Origin: Actinospineispora eucalypti
Lineage (GTDB): Bacteria; Actinomycetota; Actinomycetes; Mycobacteriales; Pseudonocardiaceae
NCBI GenBank assembly: GCA_014208095.1
Contig: JACHMT010000002.1
Span: forward strand, 1,364,001 to 1,428,000
DNA length: 64,000 nt
Direction of reading: 5' to 3'
Below the pieces are notes generated by a model. The model saw nothing but the letters and a program-made list of their open reading frames with translations. It made no database searches and had not been told where the DNA came from. The position numbers and the translations under genes were made by a program. Below, in pieces: positions 8,360 through 17,005 of the stretch. Numbering within the stretch: the first letter of the stretch is position 1; each line of letters begins with the position of its first letter.

Positions 8360-10846
8360 TCATCCCGCCGCGTCGGCGCGGGCCGGCAGGGCGGCGGGCA
8401 GGCAGATCACGACGATGCGGCCGCCGCCCGGGTGCCGGTCGGCGGTGAGGGTGCCGCCCATCGCGGCGGTCAGCCCTCGGGCGACGGCCAGGCCAAGCTC
8501 GTCGGTCTCCTGGTCGCCCTCGGGACCGGGCTCGGTGATCTCGAGCCGCACCCCGTCCTCCCGCGCGCCTCCCCGGACGACGACCGCGCCGCCGCCGGCC
8601 CGGCGCAGTGCGCCGCGCACGACGTTGCCCACCACCCGCTCGAGCAGGCCGGGGTCGCCGAGGACGTGCGGCAGCGTTTCGTCGAGCTCCACCGCCACCC
8701 GCCGGGTGTCGCCCAGGCCGGTCAGCGCGAGCGCCACCACCTCGCCGTACCCGATGGGCCTCGGCGCCGGGTTGATGGCGCCGGCGGCGATGCGGGAGGA
8801 GTCCAGCAGATCGTCCACCAGCTTGGTGAGCCGGTCGGCGGACTCCTCGACGGTGGCGGCCAGCTCGGTTTCGTCGTCGCCGGACAGGGTCAGGTCCGGG
8901 TCGCGCAGGCTGCTGGTCGCGGTCTTGATCGCCGCGAGCGGGGCCCGCAGGTCGTCGCCCACACCGGCCAGCAGGGCGGCCCGGGCGGGGTTCCCCTCGG
9001 CCTGGCGGCGCGCCTCGACGGCCTCCTCGGCCATGCGGTTGCCGCGCAGCGCGAGCAGCGCCTGGCCCCCGACGGTCTCCAGCAGCCGGCGGTCCGCCGC
9101 CGCGAGCGGGCCGCCGGTGCCGACCAGGTGGTGGTCGTCGTCGACCTCGACGTCGATCTCGGCGTCCTCGGGCCGCACGCAGTCGGGCGAACCGAGGCAG
9201 GCGACGTAGATCCACCCGTCCGGCTCCTCGTCGGAGCGCTCCAGCAACGCCACCGAGCTCAGCGCGAACACCTCGGCCGTCTTCTCCAGCAGCTGCCGCA
9301 GCGGGTCGGCCGGGCTGAACGAGGTGCGGGCGAAGGAGGCGAGCAGCGCGGCTTCGGTGCGGGCCCGGTTGGCCTGTTCGGCGCGCCGGGCGGCGGTGTC
9401 GACGACGAGGTCGACCGCGATCGCCACCGCGACCATGGCTCCGAGCGCGATGAGACTCCCCCGGTCCAGGGTGAACGCGAAGATCGGTGGCGTGAGCAAG
9501 TAGTTGAGCATCAGGCCGCCGGCGGCCGCCGCGAACAGCGCCGGCCGGAGCCCGCCGACCAGCGCGACCACCACGGTGACCGCCAGGAACAGCACCACGT
9601 CGCTCGGCAGCCCCAGCACGCCGCCGAACGTCATCCCCGCCGCGGTGGCCACCGTGGGCAGCAGGAACGCGAGCAACCACCCGAGCACGCGACGGCGGGC
9701 GGGCAGCGGGCTGCGCCGAGGACGCCGGCGGGCCCGGACGTCGCCCTCGGTGTGGGTGACCAGGTGCACGTCGATCGGCCCGCAGTCGCGCACCACGATG
9801 GCGCCGATGCTCCCCCGCAGGAGGCGGGCCAGCCGGGATCGCCGGGAGGTGCCGAGCACCAGCTGGGTGGCGTTGGCCCCGCGCGCGAAGTCGAGCAGCG
9901 CCGCCGGCACCTCGTCGCCGCCGACCACGGTGTGGAAGGAGGCGCCGACGTCGTCGGCCAGCCGGCGCAGCTTGGGCAGGGCGTGCGGCGCGACGCCGAG
10001 GCCGTCCGGGCGCAGGATGTGCACGCACAGCAGGTCGGCGTCGCCGGCGCGCTGGGCGATGCGGGCCGCTCGGCGGATCACCGTCTCGCTCTCCGGGCCG
10101 CCGGTCACCGCAACCACCACCCGCTCCTCCTCCGCCCCGGAGTCGTCGCGGCCCGGTTGCTCGGCCTCGGCGCGGTAGCGGCGCGTCGCGTCGTCCCCCG
10201 CGCCGGCCACCCACAGCAGCGCCATCTCGCGCAACGCCACCAGGTTCACCGGTTTGAAGTAGTGCGACAGCGCCGCGTCGATCTTCTCCGGGCGGTAGAT
10301 GTGACCCTGCGCCATCCGCTGGCGCAGCGCCTCCGGCGTGATGTCCACCAGCTCGATCTGGTCGGCCTCGCGCACCCAGTCATCCGGCACCGTCTCGCGC
10401 TGCCGCACCCCGGTGATCTTCTGCACCACGTCGTTGAGCGACTCCAGGTGCTGCACGTTCACCGTGGACAACACGTCGATCCCGGCCGCCAGCAACTCGT
10501 CGATGTCCTGCCAGCGCTTCTCGTGCTTCGAGCCGGGCGCGTTGGTGTGCGCCAGCTCGTCCACCAGCACCACGGCCGGCTCGCGGGCCAGCACCGCCGG
10601 CACATCGAGCTCGGTGAGCTCCGTGCCCCGGTAGTTGATCACGCGGCGGGGCACGACCTCCAGGCCGGCGAGGACGGCATCGGTCTGCGCCCGGCCGTGG
10701 GTCTCCACGATGCCGGTCACCACGTCGGTCCCGCGCTCCACTCGCCGGTGGGCCTCGCCGAGCATGGCGTAGGTCTTTCCGACGCCCGGGGCACACCCCA
10801 GGTAGATCCGCAGCCGACCGCGCCGCCGGGTCCGTTCCTTGGGCAC
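8360..10846 (-). CDS. kdpD: KdpD-like sensor protein with degenerate kinase core
   Basis: 828 residues from a GTG, close to normal KdpD length. The N-terminal KdpD domain is intact: Walker A GCAPGVGKT (17-25), VVLVDELAHTN, VNVQHLESLND. A Usp-like domain (about 240-355), four membrane segments (about 388-485) and a GAF-like domain follow. The kinase region is abnormal. The H-box reads VGDDLRAPL, with Asp631 in place of the phospho-accepting His of SHDLRTPL; the N-box is NVVRGAL (Asn to Gly); the G1 box is TEPGPEG (Asp to Glu). No kdpE or kdpABC is nearby. Either an orphan pseudokinase acting through its N-terminal domain or a decaying gene that is still open. Confidence 0.88.
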   Translation of the reverse strand: MPKERTRRRGRLRIYLGCAPGVGKTYAMLGEAHRRVERGTDVVTGIVETHGRAQTDAVLAGLEVVPRRVINYRGTELTELDVPAVLAREPAVVLVDELAHTNAPGSKHEKRWQDIDELLAAGIDVLSTVNVQHLESLNDVVQKITGVRQRETVPDDWVREADQIELVDITPEALRQRMAQGHIYRPEKIDAALSHYFKPVNLVALREMALLWVAGAGDDATRRYRAEAEQPGRDDSGAEEERVVVAVTGGPESETVIRRAARIAQRAGDADLLCVHILRPDGLGVAPHALPKLRRLADDVGASFHTVVGGDEVPAALLDFARGANATQLVLGTSRRSRLARLLRGSIGAIVVRDCGPIDVHLVTHTEGDVRARRRPRRSPLPARRRVLGWLLAFLLPTVATAAGMTFGGVLGLPSDVVLFLAVTVVVALVGGLRPALFAAAAGGLMLNYLLTPPIFAFTLDRGSLIALGAMVAVAIAVDLVVDTAARRAEQANRARTEAALLASFARTSFSPADPLRQLLEKTAEVFALSSVALLERSDEEPDGWIYVACLGSPDCVRPEDAEIDVEVDDDHHLVGTGGPLAAADRRLLETVGGQALLALRGNRMAEEAVEARRQAEGNPARAALLAGVGDDLRAPLAAIKTATSSLRDPDLTLSGDDETELAATVEESADRLTKLVDDLLDSSRIAAGAINPAPRPIGYGEVVALALTGLGDTRRVAVELDETLPHVLGDPGLLERVVGNVVRGALRRAGGGAVVVRGGAREDGVRLEITEPGPEGDQETDELGLAVARGLTAAMGGTLTADRHPGGGRIVVICLPAALPARADAAG

Positions 10847-10980
10847 CCCGGGTTCTCCATTCGGACGCGGAACTCCTCCGCAGCGTGCCTCGGACCGGGC
10901 CGCTCACGGCGGCGGCCGCACATCTCCTTGATGCGGCCGGCGCCGTCCTTGACGGGTTCCTAACGCGGCGCGGTGTCGCC

Positions 10981-11493
10981 CTAGAGGACCGGCTCCCGGC
11001 CGGCCTGGACCGCATCGGGTTCCACCGGGTCCCCGGCGGCGGGCAACGCACCTGGCTGGAGGCCTCGGGACAGCCGCCGCAGGAGGCTGTCCAGCAGGTC
11101 GGCGTCCGCTCCCAGGATCTCCCGCAGCCGCAGCTGCACCTCGGCCACCGCGACGTCCCAGATCTCGAGAGCCGCCCGCCCGCGCGCGGTGGCGAAGATC
11201 AGCACGCGCCGGCGGTCGTCGTTGTCCACCCGCCGGGACACCAGGTTGGTCGACACCATCCGGTCCACGAGCTTGCTCAGCTTGGGCGCCAGCAGCATCG
11301 CGTGGTCGGCGACCGCGTTCATCGGGCAGGCGCCCTGTTCGACCAGCAACGAGAGGATCCGCCACTGGTCGACTCCCGAACCATGGACCTTGAGCGCCTC
11401 GTCCAGACGCTGGGTGACGGCACGCTCCACCATGGACAGTCGACGGAGGGACTCGTCGCCGACCTGCGGTGTTCGGTCCGGGCGTACTGTCAT
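10981..11493 (-). CDS. MarR-family transcriptional regulator
   Basis: 170 residues from ATG 11493. The winged helix reads VDQWRILSLLVEQGACPMNAVADHAMLLAPKLSKLVDRMVSTNLVSRRVDNDDRRRVLIFATARGR, with the usual DDRR wing motif. It is divergent from the AmiC-like gene across 84 bp that contain two palindromes, so it probably controls the amide cluster and itself. KdpD lies 134 bp downstream on the same strand but is unlikely to be functionally linked. Confidence 0.88.
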   Translation of the reverse strand: MTVRPDRTPQVGDESLRRLSMVERAVTQRLDEALKVHGSGVDQWRILSLLVEQGACPMNAVADHAMLLAPKLSKLVDRMVSTNLVSRRVDNDDRRRVLIFATARGRAALEIWDVAVAEVQLRLREILGADADLLDSLLRRLSRGLQPGALPAAGDPVEPDAVQAGREPVL

Positions 11494-11525
11494 CGGCCGA
11501 TGTTATCGCAGATCAGAGTGACCTT

Positions 11526-11571
11526 ATCGTGACGATTCGACTCACACGATCGTGTCGATAGTGGCTACCGT
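11526..11571. promoter_or_regulatory. Divergent operator/promoter region, MarR and AmiC genes
   Basis: Two perfect palindromes: ATCGTGACGAT (11526-11536) and ACACGATCGTGT (11544-11555), both in the short MarR/AmiC divergent space. TACCGT at 11566-11571 is a possible -10 six bases before the AmiC ATG, which has no ribosome-binding site, so a leaderless transcript is likely. Confidence 0.5.
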
Positions 11572-11577
11572 ATCGCC

Positions 11578-12672
11578 ATGACGCACCCGGCGCCGCGGCA
11601 CCTCACGGTGCCGCCGTCGCGTGGACGCGACGTGCTCAACATGGCACTCGTCATCCCGTTGCAGGGACCGGCGGGCATCTTCGGGCCGTCCTGCGAGTGC
11701 TGCGCCACGCTGGCCATGGAGGAGATCAACGCCGAGGGCGGCGTGCTCGGCCGCGAGCTGAACCTGGTGCCGGTGGACGGGGGCGCCACGCCAGCGAGGG
11801 TCGCCACGGATGTCGACGCGCTGATCCGCGCCGGCGTGGTCGAGGCGGTCACCGGGTGGCACATCTCCGCCGTCCGGGAGGCCGTCGCCCCCAGGATCGG
11901 GGGCCGCGTCCCGTACGCGTACACCGCCCTCTACGAGGGGGGCGAGCACCGGCCCGGGGTGTTCCTCACCGGCGAGACGCCCGATCGGCAGCTCGGACCG
12001 ACGCTGTCCTGGTTCGCGCGCTGCGCCGGCGTCCGGCGGTGGACCATCGTCGGCGACGACTACGTCTGGCCGAGGGTGTCCGCCCGGGCCGCGCACCACT
12101 ACCTGCGGCAGATCGACGGAACGGTCTGCGACGAGATGTACGTCCCGCTCGGTACCAGCGACTTCTCCAAGGTTCTGGCCCGGGTCGAGGCCAGCGGCTG
12201 CGAAGCCGTGCTGATGCTGCTCATCGGCGACGACGCGGTCGAATTCAACCGTGCCTTCAGCGCCAGCGGCCTGGACCGGGACATCCTGCGGTTCAGCTCG
12301 CTGATCGACGAGAACGTCCTGCTCGCCTCGGGAGCGGAGAACACGCGCGGGCTGATGACCTCCGCCGGGTACTTCGAGGATCTGGCGACGACGTCGGGGA
12401 TGGACTTCGCGGCCGCCTACTTCCGCCGCTTCGGCCAGGACGCGCCGGTGCTCAACAGCCTGGGCGAGTCCTGCTACGAGGGCGTGCGGCTGCTCACCAA
12501 GCTGATACACCGCGCGGGGTCGGCGCGGGTCCCGCAGATGACCGCCGTGTCCGAGGGGCTCGCCTACGAGAGCCCGCGCGGCACGGTCGAAGTTCGCGAC
12601 CGGCATCTACGGCAGCGGGTGTTCCTCGCGGTCGCCGACGGCCTGCTCTGGAACGTCGTCCAGGAGCTCTGA
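11578..12672 (+). CDS. amiC: AmiC-like amide-binding protein without signal peptide
   Basis: 364 residues with the type-1 periplasmic-binding fold of the AmiC/urea-amide ABC-binding family: VIPLQGPAGIFGPSCECCATLAMEEINAEGGVLGREL, VTGWHISAVREAV, WTIVGDDYVWPRV ... GTVCDEMYVPLGTSDFSKVLARVEASGCEAVLM. The N-terminus (MTHPAPRHLTVPPSRGRD) has neither signal peptide nor lipobox, so it should be cytoplasmic. This matches Pseudomonas AmiC, which senses amides and controls amidase expression through AmiR. No AmiR (ANTAR) gene is adjacent; the nearest ANTAR protein is at 49 kb and is broken. Upstream of FmdB and formamidase, so a sensor role is more likely than transport. Confidence 0.82.
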   Translation: MTHPAPRHLTVPPSRGRDVLNMALVIPLQGPAGIFGPSCECCATLAMEEINAEGGVLGRELNLVPVDGGATPARVATDVDALIRAGVVEAVTGWHISAVREAVAPRIGGRVPYAYTALYEGGEHRPGVFLTGETPDRQLGPTLSWFARCAGVRRWTIVGDDYVWPRVSARAAHHYLRQIDGTVCDEMYVPLGTSDFSKVLARVEASGCEAVLMLLIGDDAVEFNRAFSASGLDRDILRFSSLIDENVLLASGAENTRGLMTSAGYFEDLATTSGMDFAAAYFRRFGQDAPVLNSLGESCYEGVRLLTKLIHRAGSARVPQMTAVSEGLAYESPRGTVEVRDRHLRQRVFLAVADGLLWNVVQEL

Positions 12673-12731
12673 GGCGCACCGCCACGCTCCGTGGCGAACC
12701 GCCTCCGCACCGCCACCAAGCTGGACTTCTC

Positions 12732-12778
12732 TTGACACGACCAGGCACGCAAAGTAGTTTCCATGGAAAATATTTCCA
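12732..12778 (+). promoter_or_regulatory. fmdB-fmdA promoter with IclR/AllR-type operator
   Basis: TTGACA (12732-12737) and TAGTTT (12755-12760) are spaced 17 bp. Overlapping the expected transcription start are TTTCCATGGAAA (12758-12769, perfect palindrome) and TGGAAA-ATA-TTTCCA (12764-12778, perfect arms). The latter matches the IclR/AllR-type consensus TGGAAA-N3-TTTCCA. No IclR gene lies in this cluster, so the regulator is encoded elsewhere or belongs to another family. Confidence 0.6.
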
Positions 12779-12808
12779 GCGGACAGTGCTGTCGGCGGAG
12801 GAGTCCCC

Positions 12809-13093
12809 ATGGCAACCTACGGGTTCCGGTGCGACCTTGACGGCTCCTTCGACGTACGCCGGCCGATCGGCACGGCGCCGGCCACACTGGCCTGTCCGAG
12901 CTGCGGCGGGCCGTCCGCGCGAGTGATCACCGCGCCGATGCTCCGGCGGGCCGACCGGGGCCGCATGGCGGTGATCGACCGCTGCGAGGCGTCCGGTTCC
13001 GAGCCGGCCGTCGTGTCCTCCCTGCCCTCGGCAACGAGCCGGAAGCGTCCCACCTCGCCCGACCCGAGAACTCGCGCCCTGCCCCGGCCCTGA
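12809..13093 (+). CDS. fmdB: FmdB-family zinc-ribbon regulatory protein
   Basis: 94 residues behind a strong GGAGGAG site. It begins MATYGFRCDLDGSFDV, as FmdB proteins do (ATYEYRCxxCG), with LACPSCGGPSARVI following. The first knuckle has one cysteine (RCDLD) instead of CxxC, so zinc binding may be weakened or use other ligands. FmdB was described as a regulator linked to formamidase in Methylophilus. It lies 73 bp before the formamidase gene, in the same transcription unit. Confidence 0.8.
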   Translation: MATYGFRCDLDGSFDVRRPIGTAPATLACPSCGGPSARVITAPMLRRADRGRMAVIDRCEASGSEPAVVSSLPSATSRKRPTSPDPRTRALPRP

Positions 13094-13166
13094 GCCGCCG
13101 GAACCACCCATCCCTTCGGTACGGATCGTTCCTCGACGGTGTCCCAGATAAGGAGTGCTGATCCCC

Positions 13167-14420
13167 ATGCCCGAGGTCGTATTCCCGCTCGACTCGCAGA
13201 AGAAGTTCACCGAGCAACGCATCGTCGGCCACAACCGCTGGCACCCGGACATTCCGGCGCTGGTGCAGGTCAGGCCGGGTGACGTGTTCCGCGTGCACTG
13301 CCGGGAGTGGTTCGACGGCGCCATCCAGAACAACGACTCGGCCGACGACATCCTGAACGCGCCGCTGCCCGGCGTGCACGTGCTCTCCGGCCCGATCGCC
13401 GTGCTGGGGGCCGAGCCCGGTGACCTGCTGATCGTGGACATCCTGGACGTCGGCCCCATCCCGCAGGAGGACTCCGGCCCGCTGGCCGGCCAGGGCTGGG
13501 GGTACACGGGCGTGTTCGCCACCCGCAACGGCGGCGGGTTCCTGACCGAGCAGTTCCCCGACGCCTACAAGGTGATCTGGGACTTCCAGGGCGGAGTGGC
13601 CACCTCGCGGCACGTGCCGGGGGTGTCGTTCACCGGAATCGTGCACCCGGGGCTGATGGGCACCGCGCCGTCGGCGAACCTGCTGCGCACGTGGAACGCA
13701 CGCGAACAGGCGCTGATCGACACCGACCCGAACCGGGTGCCGCCGCTCGCGCTCCCACCGCTGCCCGACTCGGCGATCCTGGGCAGCCTCACCGGCGACG
13801 AGTTCGACCGGGTGGCCCGCGAGGCCGCGCGCACCGCCCCGCCCCGGGAGAACGGCGGCAACCAGGACATCAAGAACCTGACCAAGGGATCACGGGTGTT
13901 CTACCCGGTGTTCGTGCCGGACGCCAAGCTGTCCATGGGCGACCTGCACTTCTCCCAGGGCGACGGCGAGATCACCTTCTGCGGCGCGATCGAGATGGGC
14001 GGGTTCATGGACCTGCACGTCGACGTGATCAAGAACGGCATGGAGCTGTACGGCGTGCAGGAGAACGCCGTGTTCATGCCCGGACGCACCGACCCACAGT
14101 ACAGCGAGTGGCTGGCGTTCTCCGGCACCTCGGTGACGCTGTCCGGCGAACAGCGCTACCTGGACTCGCACCTGTCCTACCAGCGGGCCTGCCTGCACGC
14201 GATCGACTACCTGCAGCGGTTCGGCTACTCCGACATCCAGGCCTACATGATCCTGGGCGCCGCGCCGATCGAGGGCCGGCTGTCCGGCGTGGTGGACATC
14301 CCTAACTCCTGCTCGACCGTCTACATCCCGACCGAGATCTTCGACTTCAACGTCCGGCCGGGCAAGGACGGGCCGACCAGGATCGACCCCGGCATCGGCG
14401 TTCCGCGGTCGGCCGCCTGA
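13167..14420 (+). CDS. fmdA: Formamidase / acetamidase (FmdA/AmiF family)
   Basis: 417 residues from ATG 13167 (AAGGAG 11 bases upstream; a GTG at 13155 is less likely). Family signatures: RIVGHNRWHPDIPALVQVRPGDVFRVHCREWFDGAIQNNDSADDI near the N-terminus, GDLHFSQGDGEITFCGAIEMGGFMDLHVDVIK and the C-terminal GVVDIPNSCSTVYIPTEIFDF. The enzyme hydrolyses formamide (or short amides) to ammonia and the acid in the cytoplasm. It sits between FmdB and the AmiS channel with the AmiC-like sensor upstream, a coherent amide-nitrogen unit. Confidence 0.93.
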   Translation: MPEVVFPLDSQKKFTEQRIVGHNRWHPDIPALVQVRPGDVFRVHCREWFDGAIQNNDSADDILNAPLPGVHVLSGPIAVLGAEPGDLLIVDILDVGPIPQEDSGPLAGQGWGYTGVFATRNGGGFLTEQFPDAYKVIWDFQGGVATSRHVPGVSFTGIVHPGLMGTAPSANLLRTWNAREQALIDTDPNRVPPLALPPLPDSAILGSLTGDEFDRVAREAARTAPPRENGGNQDIKNLTKGSRVFYPVFVPDAKLSMGDLHFSQGDGEITFCGAIEMGGFMDLHVDVIKNGMELYGVQENAVFMPGRTDPQYSEWLAFSGTSVTLSGEQRYLDSHLSYQRACLHAIDYLQRFGYSDIQAYMILGAAPIEGRLSGVVDIPNSCSTVYIPTEIFDFNVRPGKDGPTRIDPGIGVPRSAA

Positions 14421-14438
14421 CCTGAGCAGCGCTCGGCC

Positions 14439-14470
14439 GGTGGGCGGGCCTCCGCCTGTGCCCGCCCACC
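14439..14470 (+). other. Stem-loop between formamidase and amide channel genes
   Basis: GGTGGGCGGG pairs perfectly with CCCGCCCACC across a 12-nt loop in the 88-bp space before amiS. No T-run follows, so it may lower downstream expression or stabilise the upstream mRNA rather than end transcription. Confidence 0.5.
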
Positions 14471-14508
14471 TCCGGGACCCATGCACGTGAGCAGAAAGGG
14501 CTGGACCC

Positions 14509-15153
14509 ATGGGATCTGTGGGACTGCTGTTCGTCGGAGCCGTACTGTTCATCAACGGGATCATGCTTCTGGGCTGGGTCGAACCGAAATCGGCCGCCCC
14601 GATGAACTACTTCGTGGGTGGGCTCCAGATCATCACGCCCACGTACCTGATCTTCACCGCCAACGGCAACGCCGACACCATCCTGTCGGCGGCGGGGCTG
14701 TACCTGTTCGCGTTCACCTATCTGTACGTCGCGCTGAACCTGACGTTCGACCTCGACGGAACCGGGCTGGGCTACTTCTGCCTGTTCGTCACGATCTCCG
14801 CGCTGGTCTACTCGGGGTTGAACTTCGTGCACTTCAAGGACGCCGGGTTCGGGGTCATCTGGCTCTACTGGACATTCCTGTGGCTGCTGTTCTTCCTCGT
14901 CCTGGGCCTGAAGAAGGAGAGCCTCAGCCGCTACACCGGCGCGGTGTGCGCGATCCAGGGCTGGGTCACCGCCTGGCTGCCCGCGCTACTGCTGCTCACC
15001 GGGCGCTACGACGACTACAAGGACCAGCTGGCGATCACGCTCGCCGTATTCGCCGTCCTGGTGTTCGGCGGCCTGTACGCCACGATGGTGCGGGGAGCCA
15101 AGCAACCCGCCGCATCCAGCGGGCCGCCGCCCAGCAGCCACGTCCCCGCCTAG
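14509..15153 (+). CDS. amiS: AmiS/UreI-family amide or urea channel
   Basis: 214 residues with six to seven predicted membrane segments, beginning MGSVGLLFVGAVLFINGIMLLGWVEPKSAAPMNYFVGG, the N-terminal pattern of AmiS/UreI. FDLDGTGLGYFCLFVTISA and FGVIWLYWTFLWLLFF are also typical. UreI is a urea channel and AmiS is thought to import short amides. It is the last gene of the formamidase unit and would supply formamide. A Pro/Ser-rich tail (about 20 residues) follows the last helix. Confidence 0.9.
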   Translation: MGSVGLLFVGAVLFINGIMLLGWVEPKSAAPMNYFVGGLQIITPTYLIFTANGNADTILSAAGLYLFAFTYLYVALNLTFDLDGTGLGYFCLFVTISALVYSGLNFVHFKDAGFGVIWLYWTFLWLLFFLVLGLKKESLSRYTGAVCAIQGWVTAWLPALLLLTGRYDDYKDQLAITLAVFAVLVFGGLYATMVRGAKQPAASSGPPPSSHVPA

Positions 15154-15172
15154 GCCTCTGACGCGAGCCGGA

Positions 15173-15421
15173 TCAGCCGTCTTCCTTCGGCGGGTCCGGC
15201 TCGTCCGGGGCGAGCAGCTCGACACCGCTTTCCATGATCTCCACCAGGCCGTCACCGCGGTTAGGGACCACCGGATACCCGTATCCGTTGTCATAGATCG
15301 CCCAGGCGATGACCGGCTCGATCCACACGCCCCCACCGGTTTCCTTGCCCATCGCCCGCCACCCGGGCGGCGAGCTCACCGCCCACCCGGCCGGACGCCC
15401 GCCCTCGCTCTGCTCAGCCAT
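15173..15421 (-). CDS. Small conserved-looking protein, unknown function
   Basis: 82 residues, MAEQSEGGRPAGWAVSSPP... ending in an acidic tail (LLAPDEPDPPKEDG). No recognised domain. The start overlaps the end of the sulfonate ABC ATPase by 8 bp, so it would be the last gene of the tauD/ABC operon. Trp and Tyr pairs (VWIEPVIAWAIYDNGYGYPVVPN) suggest a folded domain rather than a random frame. Whether it has a role in sulfonate use cannot be told. Confidence 0.6.
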   Translation of the reverse strand: MAEQSEGGRPAGWAVSSPPGWRAMGKETGGGVWIEPVIAWAIYDNGYGYPVVPNRGDGLVEIMESGVELLAPDEPDPPKEDG

Positions 15422-16169
15422 CCCCGAAGCATGCCGCACGCTCCCCACCGCCCACGCCGAGGGCCTCCAGGAGCGTCTGCCGGTGGGTGAGGAGTGCCGG
15501 GTCGCCGTGCGCACGGGGTTGGCGCAGCTCGATCGACCGGTCGACGACGATGCGGCCGGCCTCCAGCACCAGTACCCGATCGGCGAGCAGCACGGCCTCG
15601 TCCACGTCGTGGGTCACCAGGAGCACGGCCGGTCGGTGCCGCTGACAGAGCTCCCGCAGCAGCGTGTGCATGCGAATCCGGGTGAGCGCGTCCAGCGCGC
15701 CGAACGGCTCGTCGGCGAGCAGCAACTGGGGCTCGCGGACCAGGGAGCGAGCCAGCGCGACCCGTTGCTGCTCGCCGCCGGAGAGCTCGGACGGCCAGGC
15801 GCGTTCCCGGCCAGCCAGGCCGACCTCGGCCAGCGCGGCCCGCCCGAGCCCTAGGGCCCGGGGCCTGTCCAGCCCCAGGACGACGTTCTCCAGCACCCGC
15901 GCCCAGGGCAGCAGCCGCGAGTCCTGGAAGACCACGGCCACCCGCGAGTCGTCGGGCACACGCAGTTCGCCGGAGCCGGCCACCCCGGCGTCCAGTCCGG
16001 CCAGGGCGCGCAGCAGGGTGCTCTTGCCCGAGCCGCTGCGGCCGAGCAGCGCGACGAACTCCCCCGGCGCGATGTCCAGGTTGACCCCGTCCAGCACCGC
16101 CCGCCCGGCGTAGCCGCGGGTCAGGCCCCTGGTGCGGACCGCCGTCAGCTGCCCAAGGTGCGCTGCCAC
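15414..16169 (-). CDS. ssuB: Aliphatic sulfonate ABC transporter ATPase
   Basis: 251 residues, GTG start overlapping the end of the permease gene by 25 bp. Walker A GRSGSGKST, signature LSGGEQQRVALARSL, Walker B LLLADEPFGALD and H-loop LLVTHDVDEAV are intact, and the short length fits SsuB/TauB. It powers uptake through the adjacent permease. An alternative longer start inside the permease would give no extra domain. Confidence 0.9.
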   Translation of the reverse strand: MAAHLGQLTAVRTRGLTRGYAGRAVLDGVNLDIAPGEFVALLGRSGSGKSTLLRALAGLDAGVAGSGELRVPDDSRVAVVFQDSRLLPWARVLENVVLGLDRPRALGLGRAALAEVGLAGRERAWPSELSGGEQQRVALARSLVREPQLLLADEPFGALDALTRIRMHTLLRELCQRHRPAVLLVTHDVDEAVLLADRVLVLEAGRIVVDRSIELRQPRAHGDPALLTHRQTLLEALGVGGGERAACFGDG

Positions 16170-17005
16170 GCCAGTGCCTTCCGTTGTACCAACCGGACCG
16201 CGGTGTCGCCGACCAGCCCGAACACCGCATAGACCACCAGCCCGACCACGATGATGTCGGTCTGCCCGTAGGTGCGGGCCTGGGTCATCAGGTAGCCGAT
16301 GCCGCTGGTGGCATTGACCTGCTCGACCACCACCAGCGCCAGCCAGGACATGGTCACGCCCAGGCGCAGCCCGGTGAAGAACCCCGGCAGCGCGCCGGGT
16401 AGCGCCACCCTCCGGATGAACGCCCAGCGGGACAGCCCGACGGTCTCGGCCAGCTCCACGTAGCGTTCGTCGATGCCGCGCAGCGCGGCGTGGGTGTTCA
16501 GGTAGATCGGCACCAGCACGCTGGTCAGGATGAGGATGATCTTCATCTGCTCGCCGATGCCGAACCACAGGATGGCCAGCGGGATCAGTGCCAGCGTGGG
16601 AATGGCCCGCTTGATCTGGATCGGGCCGTCCACGATCGCCTCCCCGACCCGGCTCAGCCCGGCGATGAGGGCGAGCACCACGCCCAGGGTCACGCCGAGC
16701 AGCAGGGCGAGGCCGGCCCGCTGGACCGAGGTGAGCAGGTTGGACTGCAGCCGGCCGTCGGCGGTCAGGTCGACCGCCGTGCTCACCACGGTCCAGGGCT
16801 CGGACAGCGTGCGCGGGTCGAGCACCCCGGTGGCCGAGGCGACCAGCCAGGCCGCGAGCAGCAGCAGCGGCCCGAGCGCGAGCGCGCCGGGTATCCGCCG
16901 GCCGGGCCCGAGCCGCCGCCGGGCCGAGGGGCGCGGGGCCAGGCGGTCCCGTTCGGCAAGCGTGCCGCCCGCCGGAGCGACGCGGCGCACGGACAGGTCG
17001 GTCAT
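16145..17005 (-). CDS. ssuC: Aliphatic sulfonate ABC transporter permease
   Basis: 286 residues. A basic, Pro/Arg-rich N-terminus of about 35 residues precedes six membrane segments, with the BPD_transp_1 EAA loop ETVGLSRWAFIRRVALPGALPG and the SsuC/TauC-type IPTLALIPLAILWFGIGEQMKI. ATG overlaps the binding-protein stop (ATGA). It forms the membrane pore of a sulfonate, taurine or related importer. Confidence 0.9.
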   Translation of the reverse strand: MTDLSVRRVAPAGGTLAERDRLAPRPSARRRLGPGRRIPGALALGPLLLLAAWLVASATGVLDPRTLSEPWTVVSTAVDLTADGRLQSNLLTSVQRAGLALLLGVTLGVVLALIAGLSRVGEAIVDGPIQIKRAIPTLALIPLAILWFGIGEQMKIILILTSVLVPIYLNTHAALRGIDERYVELAETVGLSRWAFIRRVALPGALPGFFTGLRLGVTMSWLALVVVEQVNATSGIGYLMTQARTYGQTDIIVVGLVVYAVFGLVGDTAVRLVQRKALAWQRTLGS

